From the NCBI RefSeq assembly GCF_021134715.1, contig NC_060023.1, positions 62,001 to 126,000 on the forward strand: a DNA stretch of 64,000 bases, written 5' to 3'. The stretch is from Daphnia pulex (taxonomy: Eukaryota; Arthropoda; Branchiopoda; Diplostraca; Daphniidae). Every line of letters starts with the position of its first letter. The first letter of the stretch is position 1. The position numbers and the translations under genes were made by a program. Shown here one piece after another: positions 54,405 through 64,000 of the stretch. The notes under the pieces are model-generated. The model was not told the DNA's origin. It made no database searches and was given only the letters and a program-made list of their open reading frames with translations.

Positions 54405-55718
54405 TCACGATCGATTTGTGCTACTATTCATAAACAGACGGCGGAAAGTGGTTGCGTAACTGTCGCAAAAGCGATAGGTCGACGACGAAGCCTTGCCACG
54501 GCCGCCGTACATGAGACGCAGAAGAGGCCGGATGGAATTCCATTTGGCCGGCTGGAATCCGCCCATCGGCAAATGGGCGTCGTAATATGAGGCGTCCAAC
54601 ATGTCCAACATGTCCAATGACGAGGCCTTTAATTGTTTGAGGTTGACGTTCCAGTTGAAACGATCGAGCCGCCGCAACCCAACGTCCGACACTTTGTAAA
54701 CCATTTGATTATTAGCAGACATGGATGCTGCTGATGAGTTGGTCTGCCGCTGGCGACGATTTAGCCATTGGTGGATACTGAGCGTGATGAATTTCTGGTC
54801 GACGAACCAGTCGCCGGACGCGTATTGGACACGATGGCGCACCTGCTGGCCAAAAATGTTGGCCAATCGGTCGAGAATGCTGGCCGAATCTTTGGCCGGC
54901 ATCTCGACGGAAGAAGAAGAAGAATTAGTAGTTCCACCGCCGGATTGTTGCTGGAAGTTGACCATCTCTTGCCAAATAGCCGCGCTGGCCCCCACGTGAC
55001 TCATGGGCTGCATTTTATAGGAGTGGCCCTTGAAGACAAAGGGCCGGCAACAGTCACTGTGAAACAACATGAGCGGACGCTCTTCCGCACCTTCCGGCTG
55101 CTGGTAGAAATATCGTTTGCGCAACGGCCACAAATCGGAATCAGAAGTCAGGATGAAATCGGACGGCCCGCCTGGATATCCGTCCAGGTTGGCCGTGAAA
55201 ATCCTGGCCGTCTGACTCAACATGACGCGGTTGTCCACTTTGGCCGGCAGGAATAAAACGGTGGCAGCTTTCAGTGTCTCCAACGTGTCCAGGACGTGGG
55301 CCAGGACGGGATTGTAAAGCCACTCGCGTCGATGGCCGATGATGAGGACGAGGCTCTCGTATCCGATCCTCCGCCAGGCCAGCACCGTCAACGGCAGGTA
55401 AAAGGCGTAGTCGTATTGGCGTTGCTGCTGATTGCTGCCGTTATATTTCTCATCCGGCGTGGCGCAACTGTAAACGGCAAAGCGTCGCCGTCGTCGCTGA
55501 TTGATGACTAAAGATGGCGTCGTCGTCGTCGTGGTCGTCGTGGTGGTCGACGGCCGAGTCACATTATTAACCTCAACACTGGACGAAATGTATTCCCCAA
55601 TCGAGTTCGACACTGGTGGAGGCGTCCGGCTGCTGTTGCTGTACAATGCTAGTAAAACGAGGGTCACAGCCAAGACGGAAACGGCCAGTCTCTTCAAGAC
55701 CCACTGATGACGCAACAT
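54405..55718 (-). CDS. Putative Golgi glycosyltransferase with DxD motif, 437 aa
   Basis: Single exon on the minus strand. The N-terminus has a basic tail and anchor (LAVSVLAVTLVLLALY), then a Thr-rich stem (a run of ten Thr) and an Arg cluster. The catalytic-looking part includes FAVYSCATPDEKYNG, WRRIGYESLVLIIGHR, and FILTSDSDLWPL, which carries a D-x-D sugar-nucleotide/metal motif. PLMLFHSDCCRPFVF, GDWFVDQKFI and several Ser-Thr glycosylation sites follow. I do not recognise the exact family. The layout is that of a retaining or inverting GT-A enzyme in the secretory pathway. Confidence 0.65.
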   Translation of the reverse strand: MLRHQWVLKRLAVSVLAVTLVLLALYSNSSRTPPPVSNSIGEYISSSVEVNNVTRPSTTTTTTTTTTPSLVINQRRRRRFAVYSCATPDEKYNGSNQQQRQYDYAFYLPLTVLAWRRIGYESLVLIIGHRREWLYNPVLAHVLDTLETLKAATVLFLPAKVDNRVMLSQTARIFTANLDGYPGGPSDFILTSDSDLWPLRKRYFYQQPEGAEERPLMLFHSDCCRPFVFKGHSYKMQPMSHVGASAAIWQEMVNFQQQSGGGTTNSSSSSVEMPAKDSASILDRLANIFGQQVRHRVQYASGDWFVDQKFITLSIHQWLNRRQRQTNSSAASMSANNQMVYKVSDVGLRRLDRFNWNVNLKQLKASSLDMLDMLDASYYDAHLPMGGFQPAKWNSIRPLLRLMYGGRGKASSSTYRFCDSYATTFRRLFMNSSTNRS

Positions 55719-56489
55719 GTTTTAATTTGATGATTGGCAATAGACAGCCAGCGCTTAATAAATACACGACAGCACAACAGTTCACTGATTGTCCGATTGA
55801 CTTGGATGAAATGAATCGAATATTCTACGGAGCTGCTGCTGCTGCTGCTGCGGTCATCCGGCCCCGTGATGATGGGAGGACCAACAGTTGGCAATACATT
55901 AGACAAGCCAACGCTCGTGCGGCGGTATTTCGTCTCGACATCAGCTCATGTCGTGTACATAGTAAAGACGTGATATCGAGTGCAGTGTCCTCGATTGACC
56001 CGAGTCCAGCCAATATCATCAGCAAGCCAAACTACATGTTAGTTACTACTCATACAAGGATACAATTCCACCTTTATTAGACATATGCCATCAAATCAAT
56101 TCTGATTGAAGCCAAATCAAACTATTACTGCGATGCAGCAGACCACCCCCTACTGTTCCAACGTTATTGATTGCATTCAGGATTCTTGTATAAGGCTAGA
56201 CAGATCAGCCGGTTTCAAAGTTGGATGGCGTTATTTTAACATTATGAGAGAACTAAGTAGAGTTTGATAACCAGTTTTGGGTGCAGCAGTGGAAGGCCGA
56301 ACGATGAACTCGACGACGTTTGGCCAGGGATTGTCGTTGGTTAAAAAACGAGCCGGTTCTTTCTATCGTTCCGTTTACATTTTTCCATTTCCACATTCCA
56401 ACTTCTTCTTTTTGATTTTTGATTTGTTTTTTTTTTTTTTTGTTTTTTAATTTCTTTAGCAGCCAACAGTTTCAGACTTTAGATACATC
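55719..56489. other. Gene-free stretch
   Basis: 5' flank of the DxD protein gene, with a short GCT/CTG repeat run near 55831-55850. A T-rich tract (56420-56445) precedes the small gene at 56490. No gene seen. Confidence 0.5.
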
Positions 56490-56781
56490 ATGGACAAGTT
56501 AAAGTGTGAGTTTTAGAAAATCTAACCTCTAATGTTAGTATATAACTTGATGTATGTTGCAAGATGAAATGTATGACGAGACGCGGATATGGAAATCAGC
56601 AATAGTTCCATTGTGGACGGACGTCGATGGGCCGGCACGCCTTAGGGCAAGGACTTTGGACCGTTTGATTCTTCTGTTGGATTCCGCCGACAAAAGTCAA
56701 TTGGCGATTCCTCTGCGTCGGGAACGGCCGGGAGCCTTTGAATTTCTGGCAGCAGTAGCTGTCGTGGGCCATCTGATATAG
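56490..56781 (+). CDS. Candidate two-exon small protein, 77 aa, unknown
   Basis: Exon 1 (56490-56505, MDKLK plus one base) and exon 2 (56564-56781) join in phase through a GTGAGT donor and a GCAAG acceptor. The product has an acidic start (YEMYDETRIW), a middle of Leu, Arg and Asp (RARTLDRLILLLDSADK) and ends FEFLAAVAVVGHLI. No domain recognised. It is tail to tail with the glycosyltransferase-like gene, whose stop is 21 bp away on the other strand. Confidence 0.4.
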
Positions 56782-56801
56782 ATAAAATCAATTTGTACTT
56801 G

Positions 56802-57814
56802 TTATAGATAGACTTGTAACTGTAATAGAGGATTCATTACGTGGCTAGATTTGGCGATGGGCCAAATGCGTTTCGTCAAGAGTCTCTGGTCAAAGTTGTA
56901 CTGATTGACGTGTTTCTCTTGGCTGAAAAGCCGCTCAAAGGCTTTGGTGATTTGCCGGCGTCGGTTGCTGTCGCCGGCCAATTTGACACCCCACAAACCT
57001 ATGCCCGCCAATAATCAAAATAATAAGTCAAGATACAGCAGACCATAGAATACAAATAGACAACTATATACAGACCTCCGAGCATGAAAATGCAGTGAGC
57101 CGGATGGTCCCTCATCATGTGGAAGGTTTGGTTGCTGGCCAGCCACTGGACCACGGCGTCCCGCTCACGAGGTAAAATCACGCTGTCGGCGTCTCTCGAC
57201 ATGAACGTGTCCACCAGCCCGTCCAGCACCGGCAACTGTAATAACAATATATTATAGATGTGTGCATATATAGATGACGATGGAACTGAGGATCGGCAGG
57301 TAATTTGGCTGGATTTATTACCCAACGCCAAGTCATGGGGAAGATGAACTTGGCCTTTGCCATTTTGCGGTTGGCCACGATTTCCGTCACGTTGCACAAG
57401 TCGACGTGGTTGCCGGCCGAGCCGACGGCCTTCTCCAACATCTTCCACGACGAATTTTCATTCTCCTTCCTTGGCAAGTTGTGGTGGATCCTGACGATCC
57501 AGCCTATAAGATAATACACGATCCAGCATCCATTCAATTTGTCTATCAACAGCCATGGCGATGGGGGATGGGGATGATATAAGTACCTGGGTAGGCCAAG
57601 GCGATGTCTTTGAGGGTCTCGGCCAGCGGGGTTAAATAGCGGTCGGCCTTGTCCGTCTGCGAGAAATCGCCATAAATGGAATAGCCGATGACCTTTTGGT
57701 GGGGACCCCTCAAATCAGCTGACAAACTGCACGACGATTTAAACGACGACGACGACGGCTGGAGAGTTGCTGGTGCTGCTGGTTGGTCATCCTTGTGAAA
57801 CTGCTGATTATTGC

Positions 57815-57863
<49 letters not shown>

Positions 57864-58275
57864 CTGCTGGACTAGACTACTGGCACCGGCATCATCATTG
57901 CGCTGTGAAGAACGTGAAGTGTCGAATGACATAAGAGGTGTGCTATAGATATTCTACGTATACTACTACATGATGCATTTGAAGACTTACAAGTGCTGGA
58001 ATTGAAGCCCCGGCTGGTGTTGGCTGTTGCTGCTGGTCGGTGGGTGGGGTCAGCAGGTGCGACGATTGACGGACCAGCAAGAGGTGATAATCGGTTCGAT
58101 GTTGCTGCTGATGAAAGATCATCACATGAGAAGAAAAAAATGGAAAGAGAAAGAATGCCGCGGCGGCCGTGAAAAGAAACAAGCGAGTCCTGATGAACGC
58201 CAACCATCGCTGCGGCCTCAGTCCCCGACCGAGCAGCTGCACCCCATGGGAAAGGATCGCCAACAGTAACGTCAT
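56802..58275 (-). CDS. Putative glycosyltransferase (SRDxDS / MRDHPxH type), 379 aa
   Basis: Five exons on the minus strand: 58275-57991, 57902-57587, 57503-57322, 57235-57076, 56998-56802 (1140 nt). The N-terminus has an anchor (LFLFTAAAAFFLFPFF) and a Gln-rich stem. Exon 2 begins with an Ala-Pro repeat encoded by about nine CAGGAG-type hexamers (57818-57862). The conserved part runs VIGYSIYGD, WIVRIHHNLP, CNVTEIVANR, TWRWLPVLDG, FMSRDADSVILPRE, MRDHPAHCIFMLGGLWGVK, and YNFDQRLLTKRIWP. A D-x-D core inside SRDADS with a following MRDHP segment resembles a widespread but poorly characterised family of glycosyltransferase-like proteins. Function inferred only. The exon 2 acceptor (CTTCACAG) was chosen by phase. 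Confidence 0.7.
57818..57862. repeat. Hexanucleotide repeat in coding sequence
   Basis: Consecutive GGAGCA units encode an (Ala-Pro)n run of about eight repeats in the glycosyltransferase-like protein. The tract is in frame and a multiple of three, so length changes would only vary the stem. Confidence 0.8.
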
Positions 58276-59115
58276 GCTGATGATGCTAGTCACTCAAATG
58301 TTCCACAACACAGCAACAATTCGCCAGCGTCGATGGCGATCAAGGTTTCACAATGTCGTCAAGATTGCTGGCGCAGGGCGTTCGCAATGATTGGAAAAGA
58401 GAAAAGGGACGGACCCAAAAAGGGCGGGCAATAACACCAACAACCAGCGCGCTGGATTAGACATTAGGGAACCTGTTTTTTTTTTACTTCTGGACTGTGT
58501 GGCCGGCGTCCAATCCCGAATGATTGCTACTGCATTAAAATATTACATTTACAACAATATTTGGCTTGTTATTTCAAGGTTGGCCCTTTTTTGGCTGGGC
58601 TGATGGCTGGGTTCATCGGCATCTTCCTGCTGCGTCTAGGCTCAAATTCAAACTCGATTTCAACAGCACAACTGATATAGGAAAAGATGGAAACCAATCG
58701 CAAAACTGCATCAGTTGTTGAGCTGAGAATGTGGCGCAATAATCAAGTCAGCAATCAGATTCATTCATTATTCTTATAACCAACAAACGTCAACTTTTTG
58801 TCTCTGAAACTTCTTCGACTTTGTAGTAGTTGTATTACACACGAATCAAACGGAATGTCAACTTTCTTCCGAATGCAAGGGCACGCATTTTTCAAATCGA
58901 ATGGAGGGCCCACAGGTGGAGCTGGGCTCGCAGGTCTATAGTCTGGCCGGCAGATATCCGCCAGTCACCGGCTGCTGCTGGCGTGAGACACATCACTTGT
59001 TGTTTCTGGCCATCCTGTTGGCCAGTAATAATCGATACTGTTTGGTTTTTTTTTCTTCTTCAATCGTACACGAACAACAGAGAATAATGGAGACGACAAG
59101 TTTACTCTAGAGAAA
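58276..59115. other. Divergent intergenic region
   Basis: Lies between two genes transcribed away from each other (the minus-strand glycosyltransferase-like gene and the plus-strand CAS1-like gene), so both promoters should be here. Open frames on both strands are short and lack domains. Confidence 0.5.
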
Positions 59116-60478
59116 ATGGCACCATCGGCGCCGATGCTTTTTTTAGTTGCTGTAGTACTCTCCATTGGTTTGTTCCACACACTCATTTCCATCACATTCA
59201 AAGGACAAAGTGGAATATTCAAAAGCGCAGCAAAAAGAGACCCAACAGCTCAGCTAAATATTACGTAAGAACTTTTTAAAAATAATAATGCGCATTCTTC
59301 CTCATTTAAAAACAAAAATTGTGATTGACTGAATCAAATCAGGACGGAATCGCCAACGGAAAATGAATTGCCATTTTGCATGGGCAACCTTCTCGATAAG
59401 AAGCGACACTATTACGTTCAAGAGGCCAAAGGATCGTATTACGACAGCAGCCGTTTAATGACTAAATCGGGATCGTGTCGACTGATGAATTACACGACTG
59501 AGCGTCTAGTCGCCTGTCTCGACACCCTTCGTAATCGGCAACCGTTTAATGGGCCATTGCATTTGCTATTCATGGGAGATTCAAGAATTCGGCAACATTT
59601 TCTCAACTTTGTCAGGGTGAATAATAAATAAGAAAAGGGGAAAAAGTTAACTGATGAATGAATTTGAATTAGGTGATGCCAGATTACGACCTGATAATGC
59701 ACCCAAGTAACGCTCCTCTACGTTTTCAACATGACATGGAAGTGACAAGTAAAATCCTTGGATTGCGACTCTCGTTTAAATGGCAGCCCTTTCTCAATGA
59801 CAATGTCATCAAGTTGGTGCGTCAATGGGCAAATTCTACGCCAAGTGGAAGACCCTCTTTTATTTTGCTAAGTATACTATGCAATACGTCAAATCGGGGC
59901 CTTGTTTGGAATCTCTCTGTTTGGAATCACAGGTATGGCCCTGTGGCACATGTTGCGCGTACAACACCGCTATTACGAAGGAAAACTGACGGAACTGGCC
60001 CCGGTCTTGGCCCAACTGTCGAATGTCACTCGAGTCATTTGGCTCAATCAATATCCGACAATCGAATCCAACGGCGCAAATAATTCTACCAACACGCAGG
60101 TTCATTCGAGAAAGATAAACGGCTACAACACATACGTCAGGCGCATTCTACTCGAGTGAGTTTGGAATTTTAAAGTTAAAATTCATAGTTCATAATTACA
60201 ACTGCTGTGGTCGCAAATGCAGGAATCAAAAGGGCAGCAGGAGCAATGTGCACATTTGGGATTCAGGGAATCGACTGGTCGAGGAATACGTCCGCAGTTG
60301 CGACCTATTCAAGCGCTACGAGAGGCAGAAAATTACTCGTAGCTTATTGAAAATGAAATTCTGCTCTAGCGCTTATCGAAATTGCCAAGACTCTGTGCAC
60401 ACGGGCTATTCGGCTCTCTCGCAAATCACTCAGCTCTTGTTCAACGACATTTGCAGTGCGACTCGATTGACGAAATAA
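59116..60478 (+). CDS. CAS1/PC-esterase-type (GDS motif) putative sugar O-acyl esterase or transferase
   Basis: Five exons: 59116-59264, 59343-59616, 59673-59871, 59933-60155, 60223-60478 (1101 nt, 366 aa). The N-terminus is a signal anchor (MLFLVAVVLSIGLFHTLISI). The esterase fold shows LHLLFMGDSRIRQHFLNFV (block I GDS with catalytic Ser), FILLSMALWHML (block of G/S-x-x-x-W), VIWLNQYP, and near the C-terminus CQDSVHTGYSALSQITQLLF, which supplies the D-x-x-H pair. This is the layout of the lumenal N-terminal half of CASD1/CAS1 sialate or polysaccharide O-acetyltransferases. The multi-pass acyl-CoA-handling half is absent, so it may act as an esterase or depend on a partner. Substrate unknown. 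Confidence 0.72.
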
Positions 60479-61486
60479 ATTCCCTACAAGTACGTACATT
60501 CATTTGTGACTGAGCATGCTGTCTCAGGAATACATGAGCCGAGCCCGAAGGCATAAAACAATGACCCTGCACCGGTTTTCTACCCCCGTACATCTACCTG
60601 ATGCTGCTGCTGTTGGTTGTTGTGACATAAAAGTTGCGAGTCGCAGCAGGCGATGACCGATGATTTGAAGCCCAGTCTCATTTGATATTCTAATCTACAA
60701 GTCAACATTTCCTTTTCGGTGCAGCTATAGCTGATGCTGGTTGTTGCTAGTCTTGGTTGTATGGCCTTGCAAGTCTCAAATGACCTCACGTTCACAAGTT
60801 GGCCAACAAGTTATTGGGACACGCCCCGGTCGTCCAATCACGAAATCGAATTCGCCCATCCCATCAATATTTGCCGCAGTTTCGCTCAATGGCCCCAGAG
60901 GGCATGAGCAGGCATTAGACAAAATAGGACATTGAACGAGAATATATATATTTCCAATTTCGGGCAGAATTTTGAATTTGCCGGTATCCCGAGTCAACGA
61001 CCGGCCGCACGTGCATCAGTCAACAGGTTCGTCCTGTCGGAGACGCGGTTGGCGTGCGGTTTGGCTGGCCCACGGCCAAGGTCATTTTTTCCCGCATTTG
61101 TTTATAATTCTGGTTATTCGAATCAATTCAGCGGATGGGCGGAGTTTCGCCATCGGACAAAGGGCGAGTCCATAAGAGAAAAGCTCAAACGCATTCGACC
61201 GTTGCCAATGAATATAGCGCAGCTGATCACGCGCATCCGCCCACCGTCTTCCACTAGACGCACTTGAACCCATCAGCAGTCGCCATCGTGAAATCAAAGG
61301 GTTTGATGGCCGTCATCATCATCTGCAGTCTATAGGACAAACGCCAAAAGTTGAGTTTCGTTATTATTCACCGCCTTAATAATAATCGTGATTGTCGTGA
61401 TGATGCAATTGAGGCCTCACCACTAAAGTCTGGCCTCAGTCTGTGACATGGAAGTGATTAAAAAAGTGTCACAACTTGAATCGAAA
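60479..61486. other. 5' flank of fucosyltransferase B
   Basis: Contains the inverted 27-nt conserved block at 60831-60858 and no convincing gene. The open frame at 60932-61267 has no domain and overlaps this regulatory flank. Confidence 0.45.
60831..60858. promoter_or_regulatory. Conserved 27-nt block upstream of fucosyltransferase B
   Basis: CGTCCAATCACGAAATCGAA then TTCGCCCA is the exact inverse of the blocks at 48520 and 48846. It lies about 630 bp before the likely start of copy B. Relative to transcription it has the same orientation as at copy A. Confidence 0.4.
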
Positions 61487-62911
61487 ATGTTCAACGTCAA
61501 TCGCCGTGCAATCGCTTCTTTGATCGCCTTGGTTTTCCTTTTCATCGAGTGGACATTTTTTGACGGCCATCACGTCAGACCGAATCTTCCAAACCATTCG
61601 ACGTTGCAACCAGCACTCTCGAATCAACAGCAACAACCCCAGCAACTCTATCACCTGATTGACAATTATTCAAAGGATCAACTGCCATTGCCGTTGGCCA
61701 ATCAGGACGATGAACCGCCAAAATTCAAAAGGATCCTCTTCTGGAATACGGTGAGCCTCATTCGATAATAACTATTTTCATTCATATCATCAATCGATAT
61801 TATTATTTGTACATGATATGAAAATCAAGTTCAAAAAAGAAAAGAATTACGGGGTGGGGCTCGGTCGGGATGCCTTGCGCCAATGGGGCTGTCCCGTTTG
61901 GCAGTGCGAAACGTCAGACAACCGGACCGACGTCCAGAATTACGACGCCATCGTCTTTCATCTTCGCACGTGGAACCAAAAAGATTTACCGAAGCGTCGC
62001 TCGCCTCACCAGCGCTACGTTTTCTTTAGTATCGAGTCGCCGGCCTGGGCCGCCTACAGAGTCGCCCGTATGGCCAATTTCTTCAACTGGACCATGACGT
62101 ACCGATGGGACTCGGACATGATTTACCCTTACGGCTACATTGCGCCAACGGGAAACGTCCCCCTTCATCCCACTCCAAATCAAATGAAGAACCTTTTGTT
62201 AGCGTCTAATGACACCACCAAAGTTAATTACGCCCAGGGAAAAACGAAAATGGCCGCCTGGTTCGTGTCAAACTGCCAAGCAGTCGTCAGCAGCCGAAAC
62301 GAAATGGTCAAAAAACTGCAAAAGTACATGACAATCGACGTGTACGGCAACTGCGGGAACATGACGTGCCCCAAGAAACGTGATAATTCGTTCGTGTCGA
62401 GCGACGAGTGCCGGGACATGGTGGCCGACAATTACAAATTCTATTTCGCCCTGGAGAATTCCCTCTGCCGCCATTACGTCACCGAAAAGTATGTGGACAT
62501 TTAATTATTTTGCATCTCTTGTTTAATACCCAATTTCCTATTACTCGTGTGTTGTCTAATAGATTTTTCGACAACATGCGCCGCCCGATCCTGCCCGTCG
62601 TTTTCGGCCTCCACGACGACCACGAAAAACTGGCACCGCCGCATTCCTTCATCAACGCCGCCAAATTCAAATCAATGAAAGCCCTGGCCGATTATTTGAT
62701 CCTCCTGGACAAGAACGACACGCTGTACAACGAGTACTTTTGGTGGAAGCCTCACTTCCGGGTGCGGGACAGCCAGCGGGACAAGAACCTGGGCATGTGC
62801 CACCTGTGCGCCGCCCTCCACGACTCAACTCGCCCACCCCAAATCTATGCCGATTTAACCGACTGGTGGGAAACCAAATCCGATTGCGTTTTCTCGCCCG
62901 CCATCTTGTGA
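61487..62911 (+). CDS. Alpha-1,3-fucosyltransferase (GT10), copy B
   Basis: Three exons: 61487-61750, 61830-62488, 62563-62911 (1272 nt, 423 aa). The start MFNVNRRAIA is chosen because it is shared with copy A; an in-frame ATG 39 bp upstream (61448) would add 13 residues. The anchor is SLIALVFLFIEWTFF. Catalytic segments match copy A: FFNWTMTYRWDSDMIYPYG, GKTKMAAWFVSNCQAVV, KFYFALENSLCRHYVTEKFF. Exon 3 differs from copy A at only a handful of residues (for example HFRVR against HFQVR), while exon 1 is strongly diverged. Copies A and B face opposite directions about 13 kb apart. Confidence 0.93.
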
Positions 62912-63374
62912 TATACCCTTGCTCGACGTGCTGGGATCACCTATTATGATCCTAATAACTCCCTTCAACAAGAGACTTGTTCTGTTAATAAATTCAGCTG
63001 TCGATATAAATACGAAGAAAAAGTGGCTTCAATGTTTTAAGTTATCGAGTTGGAACGAAAGTCTAAACGAGGAAGTTACTCTTCTAAAAAACAAAATAAA
63101 TCTAGTTGCACTTTACTTGGAATTAACTCATGGCCCATGAGTAATAACCCAATACCGTTGATTGTTTATATTACCCACTAGCAAAGTTGTGAAATACAAA
63201 ACTGAGCCTGATCTCCAGTACAAACAAGGCGCTATTTAACGAAACCTTTTTGAGTCAACAAAAACGGCAAAAAAAAAACGGCTAACCGCCTATTAGTGCA
63301 GGAATAATTCGTACTATTACTACTACTATTCGTCACGATTGATAATCGACAGCAACAGTCAAAAAAAGGAAGAA
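62912..63374. other. 3' flank of fucosyltransferase B
   Basis: AT-rich, no gene recognised. An open frame at 62919-63140 is short and without a domain. Confidence 0.5.
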
Positions 63375-63960
63375 TAGAGATCAATGTTGTCCTACCTTTC
63401 TGCCTGGGAAATACGGTCAGGCATCCACAGCAGGTGCTCTCCATCCGTAAGTTGAATCCACCAGGCCATGATCTGCATAAGGGGCGTCCTCGTGAGTATC
63501 TCCACCCACACACACATGGGTGTACACGAGGGCATTACAAGAAGGGGGAGTCCACTGTTTTATCTAAAATGAAGTGAAAAAAAATGAGTTACGCAAACTA
63601 AGTAAAGAAACAAAACACAGTAAAAGTTGATAACGAGACAGTAGGTAAACCCCAATTGTTAGTCAGCAGGAGAAGGTACATGGTTTTACGTGTGAAACAT
63701 CTGATTGCATAATTAGAAATATCTAGTAGTTTACGAGTTGATAAAAGTAATGTAAATCATTTACCTAGGCAGAGATGCTGAGACTGTTGCTGGTGATGAG
63801 TCAACACCCAGCAAAACTGGCATATCCTGTTGTAACGGTGGTGGGTTCTGGCCTCCAATCTGCAAAAAGGAGAAGGTTAATATAATGAGAACAAACTGCC
63901 ATGAATTCGACAGGGGGTTTACATGACAATTGCTTTAGTCAGGAACTATAATAACATTCT
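63375..63960 (-). repeat. Paralogous gene-fragment repeat, copy 2
   Basis: Second copy of the 50960-51620 repeat. On the minus strand an exon-like block (about 63863-63765) follows TTTTTGCAG, reads GGQNPPPLQQDMPVLLGVDS and ends at a GTAAAT donor. Another reads TPLMQIMAWWIQLTDGEHLL, then WMPDRISQAER before a GTAGGA donor. This copy is better preserved than copy 1 and may be a real gene running off the window. The family is uncertain. Confidence 0.4.
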
Positions 63961-64000
63961 GAAATTTGGTAACAGGTTTCTATTCAAGCTCCCTATAATC

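Noticed and set aside
60932-61267. 111-codon plus-strand open frame
   Set aside because: No domain; lies in the fucosyltransferase B flank; nothing supports it beyond the absence of stops.

Overview
This is eukaryotic nuclear DNA. Genes are split by short GT-AG introns (many 60-90 bp), and there is metazoan-only content: an afadin/canoe junction protein, an RNF17/Qin-type RING-Tudor protein, Golgi type II glycosylation enzymes and a BEL/Pao LTR retrotransposon. The compact introns, the glycan-enzyme families and the VMO-I protein suggest an arthropod, most likely a small crustacean such as Daphnia. The organism is my inference and was not checked by any search.

Layout. 1-16.9 kb is gene-poor and repeat-rich. 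It holds a 130-aa membrane microprotein (2587-3131, +), an SH3BGR-family gene with a duplicated exon cassette (3889-5704, +), several weak multi-exon candidates, a piggyBac-type MITE, two copies of a hairpin repeat, a long foldback repeat and a broken trypsin-like exon. 17.2-24.0 kb (-) is a full afadin/canoe gene in 10 coding exons (about 1863 aa). 25.7-30.6 kb (-) is an 11-exon RING/B-box/multi-Tudor gene of the RNF17/Qin type (about 1366 aa). A one-exon cationic secreted peptide gene (30956-31231, +) lies beside its 5' end. 31.3-33.0 kb (-) is a TRMT2-type tRNA uracil-5-methyltransferase with a mitochondrial-like leader, head to head with a VMO-I gene (33410-34470, +). A young, intact BEL/Pao element (34712-42556) with identical LTRs and a 5-bp target duplication follows. 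Beyond it are decayed second copies of the TRMT2 5' part, the VMO-I downstream flank and a sulfotransferase tail.

44.2-62.9 kb is a dense run of eight genes for Golgi-type carbohydrate-modifying proteins: a Sulfotransfer_2 enzyme, a GT10 fucosyltransferase, a Sulfotransfer_1 enzyme, a METTL24-like methyltransferase, a DxD-containing putative glycosyltransferase, a second glycosyltransferase-like protein, a CAS1/GDS-type putative O-acyl esterase/transferase, and a second GT10 fucosyltransferase inverted relative to the first. All but one carry a clear N-terminal hydrophobic anchor. Together they look like a locus for building and decorating (fucosyl, sulfo, methyl, acyl) surface or secreted glycans. 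That joint role is inferred from families and proximity only.

Exon boundaries were derived by hand from reading frame and splice consensus. Coding lengths of the main genes sum to whole codons, which supports the models. UTRs and transcription starts are not resolved.
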